Assembly: GCA_014871385.1 (NCBI GenBank)
Contig: CM026424.1
Location: 17,135,042-17,199,041, forward strand
DNA: 64,000 bases
Direction: 5' to 3'
DNA from: Ceratodon purpureus
Taxonomy: Eukaryota > Streptophyta > Bryopsida > Pseudoditrichales > Ditrichaceae
Made by a program: the position numbers and the translations under genes. The notes below the pieces were generated by a model. The model made no database searches. It was not told the origin of the DNA and saw only the letters and a program-made list of their open reading frames with translations. Positions 12,041 through 22,582 of this stretch are shown piece by piece. Position 1 is the stretch's first letter, and each line of letters begins with the position of its first letter.

Positions 12041-13932
12041 TACAACACTCTGCTCTCCAGATTTCCCTCTGCTGTGAATCAGGGCTCACTTGCTCGAAGT
12101 GCAAGACGCCGGTGACTCAATTCCACCTTGCCTCTCTCCGGGGAAGGAGCGTCCGCCAATCTAAATGCAACCTAGGCCTTCGCTGAATTGCTACGCCCCT
12201 GCTGCACCCTGCAGCGCTACCCTTGTTGATCGAAGTGGACAGCCGCCGCCATTGTATTCCGCACACCTTCTCTTCGACCACCCTCAGCCTCCCCATTCAC
12301 CTTCACCTGAGAATTCTCTCACAGTGCCCCTCTCTAGTTCGGATAGAATTTCATTGTATGCACAATGCTGATCAATTAGCATGCGCTCCCATACTGTGTT
12401 GTAATTTTGAAAGCAATGAGATATGAGCTTCAATTCGGAGCAATGCACATGTTTTTGTGTCTAATTTGGATTTCATTCCAAAGTGAATGTGCATAAAGGA
12501 AAAGACTGGAAACCGTCAAGTGCAAAACAGAGTCTTGATAATTAATAGTTGTACAAGGCAATATGGCAACCACCACTGGTTGTTTCCTAAAACACGGAAA
12601 TCCAGTTTTCACCACTTCCATTACAGCTAACCTACCTACCCACCACTTGCTAACACCTCCCTTAATTACCAATCAAACTGTCATCTATTACAAACTTAGG
12701 CCGTCATCTATTACAAATCAAGCCACCACCCATATCGGATAATTAAGCCAACTTTTCTTCAACAACACTAAAACTCAACAATGGACCACGGAGTTGGCCA
12801 TTGATGCAGCCCCATGTGGCCACATGTTAGCCACTTCTTGGTTTTTGTCCAAGTCTATTGGTTGGTTTTAGGGACCCGCTTGGTTTTGGGTGCTTCATCC
12901 TTACTTTGACATCATCTTGGCATCCAAAGCGCACGAAAACCAAATTAAAATGGGGCAAAATTAATTGACATAGATTAATCTCTAAAGGAATAAGGAACCA
13001 AGAGTGAATTGTGGACTTTTTTGGGTAACTTATGGCAAATTTAAAACAAATTTTTATATTTTTGAATCTCATAATCTTATAGAGATTTTAATTTTGAAAA
13101 TTTTCATGTTTTGAAGCTTCTTTCTAACTTTGTATGCTAAAATTATGGCCTAAAACTACCACATGATGGATTTTATTGTTGGCTAAGATAGCCCGCAGCA
13201 AATGTTATGGCATTTGAATGTTTTTGAAGGTGTTGCCCGTATAAGTTTGCTCCATCTAAAGCTGCCCCATCCAAGGCTTCAAAATGGAAATTCCTATATC
13301 CTTCAGTTGCCCAAAGAATTATACTCTAAAATTTAGTTTTGATTTAGAATCTATCACATTTTTGTTAGATTATGTTTATGATTTTATCCCTCTTTAACAT
13401 TTCAAGTTAGAACATTACACTTCATGCATATCTCTTTTTTGCATTTTATATTGGCATTCAAAAATTGCCCTTGTAATTGTGTGAAAAGCAAACCTTATCT
13501 TGTAGACTCATTTTTTCCTAGTTTCTAAAAATATTTTGATCTTGTTTATAAAGGGGTTGTTCATAACACACAAAAAATACATAAAATTGTTAAAGTGCAA
13601 ATTTGGAATGTATAAAATGTTTTTAGGAATGTTGAATGGTGGTTTTACAATATGATTAGTACGTGAAAAAAATAAAAATTGAAAATGTTTGTAAGTTATG
13701 ATCTTACAAATTATGTGCATCCAAGGTCTAAGTTTCTTGACCAGTAGCACATTGCCATGATCTTTATAAAATGGCTATAAAACATGTTAGAATTGTTTGC
13801 ATTGGATTAAAATACTATTATAATGATCATAGTATTATTACCACCCAATGACCTAATATCAAACCCAAATGAAGAAGTAAGGACTGATCCTCCTGTCAAA
13901 AGATACTATTCAACTTCTAACAGTTTCTCAAC
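12041..13932. other. Intergenic stretch upstream of the pogo pseudogene
   Basis: The first 400 bp remain moderately GC-rich and may belong to the transposon's 5' part. Beyond about 12,430 the DNA is AT-rich with only short frames. No RNA gene or promoter could be supported. Confidence 0.4.
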
Positions 13933-13935
13933 TCA

Positions 13936-15759
13936 GAGCATCTGCACCGCATCCCCTCCAAACAGCCCCTTGATCTGGATAATGGAGGGACTGTTGGAGG
14001 GGTAGATGGAGGGGAGGGAGTTGAGTGCCCCACCCCAAAACTCTAAAATCCAGTTTGTTGCACACTGCCCAAGTCTATTCCCTTGGTACAAATCACAAGG
14101 CATTGATTAAACTTGAACCATTCTTCTAGTTTTCTTCCCAGACTACCTTTAGTGAAATTTTTTAGCTTAATTCATTTTTTCAAGGTACTCCTTTGGAGAA
14201 CCATGAGGCTTTGGACTTCAATAGTATATTTAAAAACAACTATATTATAGTCTTAAATTAGCATTTAAAAAATCATCCTTCTATTTTAATTTAGAACTTT
14301 AATAGTGTATTTTAAAAAAATCTATACTACAATCTAAATTTATGAATACTTTTATATTTGTTGTTCTTCAATAGTATATTTAAAAAATATATATGTACAC
14401 TACAATCTAAATTTGAAATTAATTTTATCTTGTTCTTTTTTGAATTTAGATAATTGATAGTTTATCAGATAATCCAGAGTACAATCTAAATTTAAGCTTC
14501 AAACTATGATATTTGTTTTACTTTTTATTTTGCTTTGAGAGTTAATCTTCACTTATCTTTATTTTTAAACAATTTGTGTCCACATGAACTTAAGATAGTT
14601 ATAAATATAAGGTGTGTTTTACTTTTAAAAACATCTTTTCTATTTTTTATCGCTTAACTGTAGTATTTACTATCTTTTATTTTTATTTTGGAAGTCAAAT
14701 CTTCATTTTTTATTTATTTTTGAAAGAATTTGTGTTTACATGAAAAAAGATAATTCTAAATATGAGGTGTACTATACTTTCAAAAAAAAAATTCCCATTT
14801 TTATCGCTTGAGTATAGTATATAAAGACACATGACTTGTTGAAATTATATTATCTGACTTGTCTTCTCTTATATTTCAGAGAAATATATCTCTGATGATA
14901 TATTTCTCCCCCTTATGAATATATTTTACAAATATATTTCAAAGGTTTGATAACTTGTGTTTTTATCAAACCTTTGAAATATATTTGATGATAGGAGGCT
15001 TATTTATGAATATGTTTGAAGACTTAAAGATATTTGAAGATTGATATGTTTTTGTATGAATATATTTGAAGACTTAATTTTACTTATATATATTTCATGA
15101 AGATATATTTTATAAATTCATTTGTGGATCTTCAATTTTCATTTTTGAATCTTCAATTTTCATTTTTGAATCTTTAATTTTCATTTTTGGATTTTTAATT
15201 TTCATTTTTGGGTTTTCAAAGAGGAGATTTTGGTCTATGTACCTCATCTCTATATATGATCTTTGACTTTCCATTTATGATTTTTAATCTTCCATTTATG
15301 ATTTTTAATCTTCCATTTATGATTTTCGATCTTCCAGTTATAATTTTCAAACTTTCAATGATTTTGAGGTGCTTCAAATATTTTGCTCAAAACCTTGGAA
15401 TTTTCATTACTGAAATTACAGTTTAAGTTTTAACTATGCTTTTGGTAATTCCTCATGACCAAATCCCTTGTTTGTGATTATTTAAACCCCGGCCACCTTG
15501 ACATTTGTGCTAAAAAATAATCTCTGACTCAAAAGCTGACCCTCCGGCCATAATGAACTACAAAGATGCTGCTTTGGAGGGGAGGGAAGGCGGGCCGCGG
15601 GGTCCCTCAACTATCCACGGAAGTTGGCTTTAGAGGGGTGTGACGCCCTGAATTTATGCGTTGGCGGGGTCCATTTGTGGCCGGGTGGGGAGCTTGAACG
15701 CCAACGACCCCTCGGATTTGAGGTTGGCGGGGCAAAAAGAGCTTGCGGTGCACATGCTC
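13936..15759. mobile_element. PIF/Harbinger-like non-autonomous element, 1.8 kb
   Basis: The left end GAGCATCTGCACCGCA at 13936 is matched in reverse complement by the right end at about 15744-15759, with one or two mismatches. Both ends are flanked by TCA (13933-13935 and 15760-15762), a 3-bp target duplication of the type PIF/Harbinger elements make. Ends of the GAGCATCT type are common among plant Harbinger-derived MITEs. Both subterminal regions hold G/C-rich blocks of the GGAGGGGAGGGA type, while the interior is very AT-rich with no transposase frame. An internal 23-bp perfect hairpin is listed separately. It is probably a deletion derivative mobilised by another element. Confidence 0.65.
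14930..14986. repeat. Perfect 23-bp hairpin inside the Harbinger-like element
   Basis: The arm at 14930-14952 (AAATATATTTCAAAGGTTTG...) is exactly complemented by 14964-14986, with an 11-nt loop. A weaker inverted repeat sits just upstream near 14,877-14,908. Together they may be a cruciform-forming internal region of the element. Confidence 0.8.
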
Positions 15760-15762
15760 TCA

Positions 15763-16685
15763 GGCTAATAGCCACAGAAAGGAATTGGGTTTTCTTTGAA
15801 TTCCAAAGCTTTCATATGGTGCAAAAGAATGTTATAGATGAAAGAATTTGGTGGTGTCTGGTTGTTATGGAGAATACGAACAGACACTGTATTCACGCCG
15901 GCCCTATTTGGGGTCCGGAGTTTTTATCTATCTATCTACTGTGCCAGGAGATGCACTATCTCAAAATGGTAAGCCTTCAGATGTGGTGGCTTGATCCAGT
16001 CTAGCAAGCTTTTGGGATGATGCATGGACATACATGGTTGGCACTTTCAGGACATTGAAAGGAATGATATATAAAATCATTGTGCCTACCTAGCTTCTGA
16101 GTATATTTTGAATTGGACAGAATCGAAATGGGATTTGTGTGATGACCCATCTGACCCAATTTGTCAAAAATCATGGCAAAATCTGTTCATCTTTGTTTGC
16201 TTCCAAATGTGTGGGTTCAAGTAAACAAGCTTCCACTGGCTTGACATCTATGCTCCAGTGACCTACAATCTCTTGAAGAACATTAGAGTTACAGCTGCTT
16301 TACAATAAGGTGAAGAAGCGCACTGGTTGGTTAAAAGTTTTTGTCCAATGTATGGTTGTTTGAGTCAAAATATGGAATGACTGACAAGATCCAAAGTTAT
16401 TAAAAAATATCTGGAGAGAACTTGACTTGGTATTGTGTAAACACCAAGAAGAGAAGTCTACGAGGTGATTTATTCCAAAGAACAATTCCAATAATAGTAC
16501 AAAAATGTTTGAAAATGGTGAAAAATAACATTTAACAAAAGTGATTGGAACATAGGAGGACACTATATTAGCTAGTATATTAACGGGAATTCAAAAAGTG
16601 CTTCAAATGGTCCTAGAAACGCCCTTTATTGTCAACAAACTTTAATGAAACAAGAAATACTCTTGTATAATTGTAGAAAGCGTGT
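15763..16685. other. Intergenic stretch between two transposons
   Basis: No gene recognised. A block near 15,845-15,935 (around GAACAGACACTGTATTCACG) resembles one near 25,385-25,455, so this is at least partly dispersed repeat. An ATG frame at 15624-16004 crosses the transposon border and is not credible as a gene. Confidence 0.4.
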
Positions 16686-16929
16686 GTTATGTATTTGACC
16701 AAAGGTTGGTCAAGCACATTTGTGCACACCTGGCTAAAGTAATGAGTTTTTATAAGTAAATTTAGTACTCTCAACTAAGCTAGTGGTTAGTGAGGGTAGT
16801 TAAGTAATAATAATAATAGGCGTAACAATTATCCAAAGTCTCGTTGTTACGACCTTTATGGTATCTATATATTAAGCTAATTTAAATAGAGTACAATGTG
16901 TGTGAGCATTATAAGAGTAAATTCAAACA
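16686..16929 (+). repeat. 5' LTR of the Copia-like element
   Basis: Shares ordered blocks with the copy at 18551-18780: TACTCTCAACTAA, a TTAGTGA block, AATAATAA, CTATATATTA and GCTAATTTAA. The right border is AAACA before the primer-binding site. The left border at TG is approximate. Confidence 0.6.
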
Positions 16930-17469
16930 TGATATCAGAGCCTGAGGACGATTAGTATTAAAGTGCGGTGAGCATTGCTCCTACAAGTAAGTCTTGTGAG
17001 TCATGTTCCAAGTCTACTTAATGTCAAAACTATCACAATTTTTGAAGCTATATATATAGTTTAAATCTAAGAATCAATTCTCTATTTGCAAAGAGTCTAT
17101 TGTAGTTATTTGGTGTGTAGCAAGTGACCATTTCATGGCTTGTGAAGACTCTTCCGAGTCAAGCAAGCTCATAGATTTTTCCAACTTTTACACCTGGAAG
17201 TTTAGGATGAAAATGGTCTTACTTAGAGATAACATTTGGCAATATGTATTCTACCAGCAACAATGTCCATGTTCCTGGAGAACTCGTAGACATAGCACAT
17301 TGGAGAGTTAAAGCTCTAAAAGACATAGTCTTGTCTGTCGAGTAGGAGATCTAGTTAAGCATACAATCGTGTGTTGATCCACATGATGCATAGAATAAAC
17401 TAGCTGCTTGTTACCAGACAAGAAACAATGCTTCTGCTATGATGCTTAAAGACAAACATAATTCCATTT

Positions 17470-17621
17470 GATTACCTGAAAGATACTTGATTGCCTGAAA
17501 GATACTTGATTGCCTGAAAGATACTTGATTGCCTGAAAGATACTTGATTGCCTGAAAGATACTTGATTGCCTGAAAGATACTTGATTGCCTGAAAGATAC
17601 TTGATTGCCTGAAAGACACTT
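17470..17621 (+). repeat. 19-bp minisatellite, eight copies
   Basis: The unit GATTGCCTGAAAGATACTT repeats eight times head to tail. Only the first copy (A for G) and the last (GACACTT) differ. It lies in the gag remnant of the Copia-like element. The near identity shows recent slippage expansion inside an otherwise old element. Confidence 0.95.
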
Positions 17622-18550
17622 AGGATACTACACATCCTACGCAGCTGTCGGGACCTTAGTGCCAAAATAGTCAAATGAGTTCAAGGTCATCAGCACAATT
17701 AGTTTTCATCTCATGGACGTGACAACACTTCACGTCCCTTCCAATATGATGTGGTCATAGAAGAGGTAGACTTGGGAATGGGATAGACGTGTTCGAGGTA
17801 GCACTAGCACAACTAGATCATGGAAAAAATGAATAGCTAGTTGATTCTAGAACCTCACGCCATGCCAGCGGAGACCTGAGTGTCTTCTCTACACCAACGT
17901 CACTTTAGGGCCTAGGCACATCAAGTGTTCAAACTGATGGGAATAAAAATCTCACTGTCCAAGAAACAAATTCTATAAATCTTTGACCCAATAGTGAAAT
18001 AAACTTTAGCAATGCTTCCTATTTGCTAAGGCTCATCCACAATCTTCTTTCAACAGGAAAGATAGCAGATGCAGGCTATGTGTTAGTATTTGACAAAGAA
18101 AAGTATATTGTTTATGATGGAACCAACAATGTCATAAGAAAAGGCATACACGGGCTATATCGATACATCATTGAAAAATCACTCATTCAGATTTGTGTTG
18201 TTTAATCCCATGTCGTGCCACTCCTTTAGCATCAACGCCTAGGCCATCTAAACAAGCAAGGAGTTTGTTTGAGAGATTTACAGTGTATGACTAACAAAGT
18301 TCCTCTCATGCGAAGATCGGACTGAATTTGTTAGAGCTCTATTTTTGGAAAGTAAAGCCGTGAGCATGCACGCGGAACCATTAATTGCCCGGCCACTTGT
18401 CCCTTCGCCCTCATACACTCAAGCTTTCGTCGCAATATCAAACCTTGTTCCCTAAATAGGTCTACTTGCTTTGCTTTTTTCACTAATGACTTTCAATAAA
18501 AGCTTTGAAGTTTTCTTCTTCACCATCAGATTGGTGGTCTTTGCAGCAAC

Positions 18551-18780
18551 TGTAATAGCAAATTTTTGTGTGACAAATTCCACGCATTTTTGGATTCTCA
18601 TGGCAATAGGTAGATTTATTACTCTCAACTTAATTAGTAATTAGTGAAGGCAATTGATAACAATAATAACAACCATAATAGTTACTTAGATTTTGGCTAT
18701 TACAATCTTTGTGTTACCTATATATTAGGCTAATTTAAGTAGGGTACATCATGTGTAAACATAATGAGAACTCCTAAACA
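18551..18780 (+). repeat. 3' LTR of the Copia-like element
   Basis: Diverged direct copy of 16686-16929, sharing TTACTCTCAACTTA, AATAATAACAA, CCTATATATTAGGC and TAATTTAAGTAG in the same order, and ending in AAACA at 18780. Confidence 0.6.
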
Positions 18781-20150
18781 AACTAACAAATGATGTTGAG
18801 ATTTGTGTTTGATGTAAAATGTGAAAATTATATATGGACAAGTGCAAAGGTTGTCGATTCGATTCCCGGCCTTGAAATTCTGCCCCTGGGGAAAAACTCT
18901 CTCATGTATTCAAAAATAAATAAAATTTAATTTGCATACGGAACCGAGATTAACCAGCATAGGGATAGCCTTGGGCCAAAACGGAACCTGGAGCTATTGT
19001 CCGATCCTGGCAACTGTAGCACTATGCTATAACTGAGTACACCTACTAGCTCAGTTGGAGGTGAGTCTGTGCCTCCGCAGCGTAGGATGCATCATGCAAG
19101 CAGGCTAGAATAAGCAATTAGTTAGAAGCTAGGGAGTAGGGATCGAAAGGCCAGATGAGGGTACAGGAAGTGGGCGCACATCCCAAGAGCACCTGCACCA
19201 GCCTAGTAACAGACTAGTACCACACTCTAGAGCCTGGCGTCATCTGGCTTCTAGCTGGTTGCCAAACTTGATAAAAAGATCAGTCCGCCCTCCTCCATCC
19301 CTCACACTAGTAAGTAATTCTCCTAGCAAGGCAAGGCTGCGTCCTCCCTGGCTCAGGCTCCTCAGCCTTCCTCTTCCCTGCTTACATATACGTTCCCAGT
19401 GTTGCAACTCTGCTTATATCGTTTTTGGTCACAGCCTCCATAACAGTTGGAACAAGGTTGGTTCTCTTGTTCGGCTCATGTGCCGTGTGTGCTCTGTGGC
19501 TATGTCCACATTGGTTTTTTCAGTTGTTGTTGCACTTTAGTCTTGCTGAGGAGTTACAGCGGGGGAGTATATGTGCTGGTGGTTGTTTCTGTGAAGGGGT
19601 AGTTAAGTTGTGATCGAAGTTCTTTCCAGTTGATGTCGGCACTGGTCTGTTATCAGTGCGAAGAGTGTTTACTTTGTAGGAATTTAACTTTCGGGTTTTA
19701 GACGTTCCTCTTGTGGCGGCGGAGTTCATTTGGATAGTTGTTGCTTTGGAGATTGAGGAGCCGGCCTGGATTGGTTTTTGTGCCTTGATAAGCACAGTTT
19801 TGGGAGAGTTTTTTTGGTAGAGGCCCTGCTTGACTAGTTGAGGTTTTGTAGTGGTTGGCAATTCTGGTTCTGTTGATGCTAATTGGAAGACGGTGTCTAG
19901 CAGGAAGTAGTCAGAATTGGGGTCCTGAAGCCAATGCAACTGGCGGCAATCGCCGAGATAATTAGTTTTGGAGCTTTAGCGCTTTAGCCCGTGTTGATAT
20001 GTTGAACTCGATGTGCATCGAGCGTGTCTCTGACCTTGTTGTGAATTTGCTGTGATTTCAGAGTCACCGAGTCCCGAGACGCTGCAGTCGATTAATCGTG
20101 CTGGTGCTTCTCCAGTGCTTCTCCAATCGCACAGTCTCTCCGCCATCACC
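18781..20150. other. Intergenic and promoter region of the second metallothionein-like gene
   Basis: About 18,840-18,960 has a stretch resembling an RNA polymerase III B box (GATTCGATTCCCGGCC), hinting at an old tRNA-derived SINE, but no cloverleaf could be drawn. Near 19,193 GAGCACCTGCACCAGC resembles the end of the Harbinger-like element at 13936, without a detected partner. The last few hundred bases before 20,151 are GC-richer and should hold the promoter and 5' UTR. Confidence 0.4.
19520..19939 (-). other. Unidentified open frame upstream of the metallothionein-like gene
   Basis: A minus-strand frame of 139 codons opposite the metallothionein-like gene. It has ordinary protein-like composition, for example WLQDPNSDYFLLDTVFQLAS followed by a Ser/Thr/Lys/Gln-rich tail. 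The frame is open further upstream (towards 19,970). I recognise no domain. The balanced start and low-complexity basic tail could be a captured gene fragment or a transposon gag remnant. The position between two transposon relics favours the latter. Confidence 0.25.
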
Positions 20151-21047
20151 ATGTCTTGCGGTGGATGTGGCTGCTGCCCCAAGTGCGGGTGCCGTGCAAC
20201 GTGCACGTAAGCCTCCATTCTCCCATTATTTCTATGACTGGCTGGTTTCTACTTGGAAGAGAGATTAATTAGTCAATTCGATTATTTGGAAAGGTACAAG
20301 CGTTTGCGGCCATGATCGATCCAACCCGCTTCAAATCATCTGTCAAGATTGCTGTGAATATTGATTCATCTTGTGTTGTCTTGTGTTGATGTAATTGGCA
20401 GGTGCAACCGCAACATTTTCTCCCTGGAAAGCCAGACCGAGCTGAGGTAAATAGTTACCACCTGAACTCTCCAACATCCGTAACTCTTGCCTTGCATTAA
20501 CGTGTTAGCCGCCCTTTAGCCTACTAAAAAAGAAGGCCTAGTGATAATTCAACCACATAACCCACGTGCTGGTGGCAATTACTTTACCCACATTCAGTTC
20601 CCGGTTCAGTTCATCTTGGTCATAGCCGAATTCACTCCGCAATTTTCTTACAAACATGCCATGATCTCTCCATCCTCCAGTAGAGTAGGTGTGAGCCTGA
20701 TTTAAGCAAGTGCTGATAATTTACTGCCCGTGATTATTCAGCTACACCACCGGCATGAGCTTCACCGTGGTCGATGAGAACGATGGCCAGCTCAGCACTT
20801 CGCAAGGCGCAAGCCAGTCCTGCTTCACCGCAACTGGGGAGAATGGAGGCGAGTGCGTTAGCTGCGGGTGGAATACATCTGGTATTGTAAACCATCCCCC
20901 ATTCCTGTGTTCAGTTGTGTCCATTCTGTCTCGTTATTTTCGGCTTATTTTATTCCTCTTGTTTAATTTAGAAGATGAACTCTATATTTGCAATGGGGGC
21001 CTGATTGGTATGTTGGTCTGAACTTTGCATCAGGGCGTTGCGCGTAG
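20151..21047 (+). CDS. Metallothionein-like protein with eroded C-terminal domain (four exons)
   Basis: Exons 20151-20206, 20402-20446, 20742-20881 and 21034-21047 join in frame across GT-AG introns into 84 aa. That is the size of plant type 1/2 metallothioneins. The N-terminus is Cys-dense (MSCGGCGCCPKCGCRATCTC; eight Cys in 20 residues). It is followed by a Cys-poor spacer that includes SYTTGMSF, recalling the SYTE motif of type 2 proteins. The C-terminus, GENGGECVSCGWNTSGRCA, corresponds in place to the usual ENGGCKCG.. domain but keeps only three Cys there and gains a Trp. One more Cys lies in the spacer (QSCF). It presumably binds metal through its N-terminal cluster, and the second cluster looks weakened. 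The last exon supplies only four codons, and its acceptor is the least certain join. Confidence 0.6.
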
Positions 21048-22582
21048 GATTCCAGCCGAGATCCAAAAGCTGCCCCAGCTGGCACATGCGCCTTTGATGC
21101 GCCAAGTGGTACGTAGAGGATCGCGGAGCGGCGATGTATCCAATTTCCATGCGAGTGAATAGAGACACATAGTCGGAAAACATGAAAAAGTAGAAGAGTC
21201 GTGAAAACAGCTAGATCTAGCAAATAAGCACCATAGCCAAGTCTTAACGAGGTGCAAGGTCAGGGGCTAGCCAGTTTGCAGAGGAAATGGTTTGAGAAAC
21301 TCTTGTGTACTGGACGTCACTGCTCTGACAGAAGGCCCTACACGAACTGAGTGTTGAGCGCAAAATAAAACTCAGAGTTATTGACAGCTTGTACATTTTG
21401 CGTCGTAGTTCGAAACCCACATTGTAATCTTTGTGTGTCTCTTGCAATGTAACTAACTGAAAACTCAACCGCAGTCACGCACCTAATGTTAAGCTACGTT
21501 ACCGGGTGTGAAGTGTCCAAGAGCAAGTGACATACATCCAAGTTTCCAACATCTAACCAGTGCAATTGCAGACACAGTAACCCCACTGGCCGATTAGACT
21601 GTTGCTAGCATAAACTCATCGACCAGAATTTGGCTGATCGATTCGTAAGCTTTACCGAGAGTATCCGCCATATCTCGTTTTTATCACGCACACCGGTATG
21701 GCACGCTTTTTGAGACTCTTCTCATCCACTGGAATAAACGCTGTGGAATCTGACTCTTCATTGATCAGGAGAAAAAAGATATCGTATCCACGTTTCAAAT
21801 GCCAAAACTGTTTAGCATTGACAAAATACACGTCCCACCTGGCGTTTAAATAAAAGCAAGGTATCTAAAGATACGGGATTCAGAGAAACCAATCCGACCA
21901 TTGCATACGCACATGGGGTTCTGTAAGCGAGAAGAGGATTGATTTTTTCACCAGAGGTTAGATCTAGCATTACTAGTTACAAAATTTGAAGTCCTCAATA
22001 CTTGAAGCCTACAGAACAGGTCGACGGATCCATCGACGGGCTCCGGATGATGTCGACATAATTCCACTAAGCGTTCAGCTTACATAACCGAGCCTAGTAA
22101 CGCAAGATTGGAAATTCAAGGGAAGCTTTCTAGTTTCCAGCGGATGTCCACAACCAAACTCAGGACTGGGCAATGTAATCAACAAACACAAACTACGATC
22201 TCGTGATCTATTTTCACTTTGAAACACCTAACTTACAATAAAACATCGCTCCAAAACTTCCTATTATAACTAAACTTGTGGCAGATGCCCTCATACTTTC
22301 CAAGATCGTCAAGGACGAAGGAACCATTCAAGAATACCATTCAACGAGAGAGAGTACTATCCTTCGATGCACCTCCCGATGAATAAAGAAAATACAAAAG
22401 ATCCATACAATATCAATGTTGCGGATGCTTGAGATACGAAAAAATCGACGTAGATTACAAGGATACTCCAAAAGGAGTGTTACAAGAGCCACCATATGGT
22501 TCAATCTGATATAGCAACACTCTCAGTAACGCATAGCGATGCTAAATCCAGGAGCGCAAATACTTCCGTGGCCACATGCTAC
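21048..22582. other. Intergenic stretch between convergent genes
   Basis: Lies between the 3' ends of the metallothionein-like gene (plus) and the APRL gene (minus). It should contain both 3' UTRs. Minus-strand frames at 20963-21468 overlap the metallothionein 3' region, carry no domain and are treated as chance. Nothing else was recognised. Confidence 0.4.

Larger units (their letters stand above)
16686..18780 (+). mobile_element. Degenerate Ty1/Copia LTR retrotransposon
   Basis: Two diverged direct repeats of about 240 bp bracket the element (about 16686-16929 and 18551-18780), both ending in AAACA. Directly after the left copy lies TGATATCAGAGCCTGA, close to the TGGTATCAGAGC primer-binding site used by many plant Copia elements with initiator Met-tRNA. 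Internal remnants on the plus strand are a gag-like segment at about 17159-17254 (FSNFYTWKFRMKMVLLRDN then IWQYV) and a gag-pre-integrase-like segment at 18023-18200 (LLSTGKIADAGYVLVFDKEK). Integrase, reverse transcriptase and RNase H are missing and stops interrupt the rest. It is old and deleted. A 19-bp minisatellite sits inside. Exact LTR 5' borders and target duplication could not be fixed. Confidence 0.7.

Noticed and set aside
17411-17674. Minus-strand repetitive protein (FQAIKYLSGNQVSFRQSS...)
   Set aside because: It is a translation of the 19-bp minisatellite (three units equal 19 codons), not a gene.
18840-19130. tRNA suggested by GATTCGATTCCCGGCC and TAGCTCAGTTGG
   Set aside because: The two boxes are in the wrong order and too far apart, and no cloverleaf forms.
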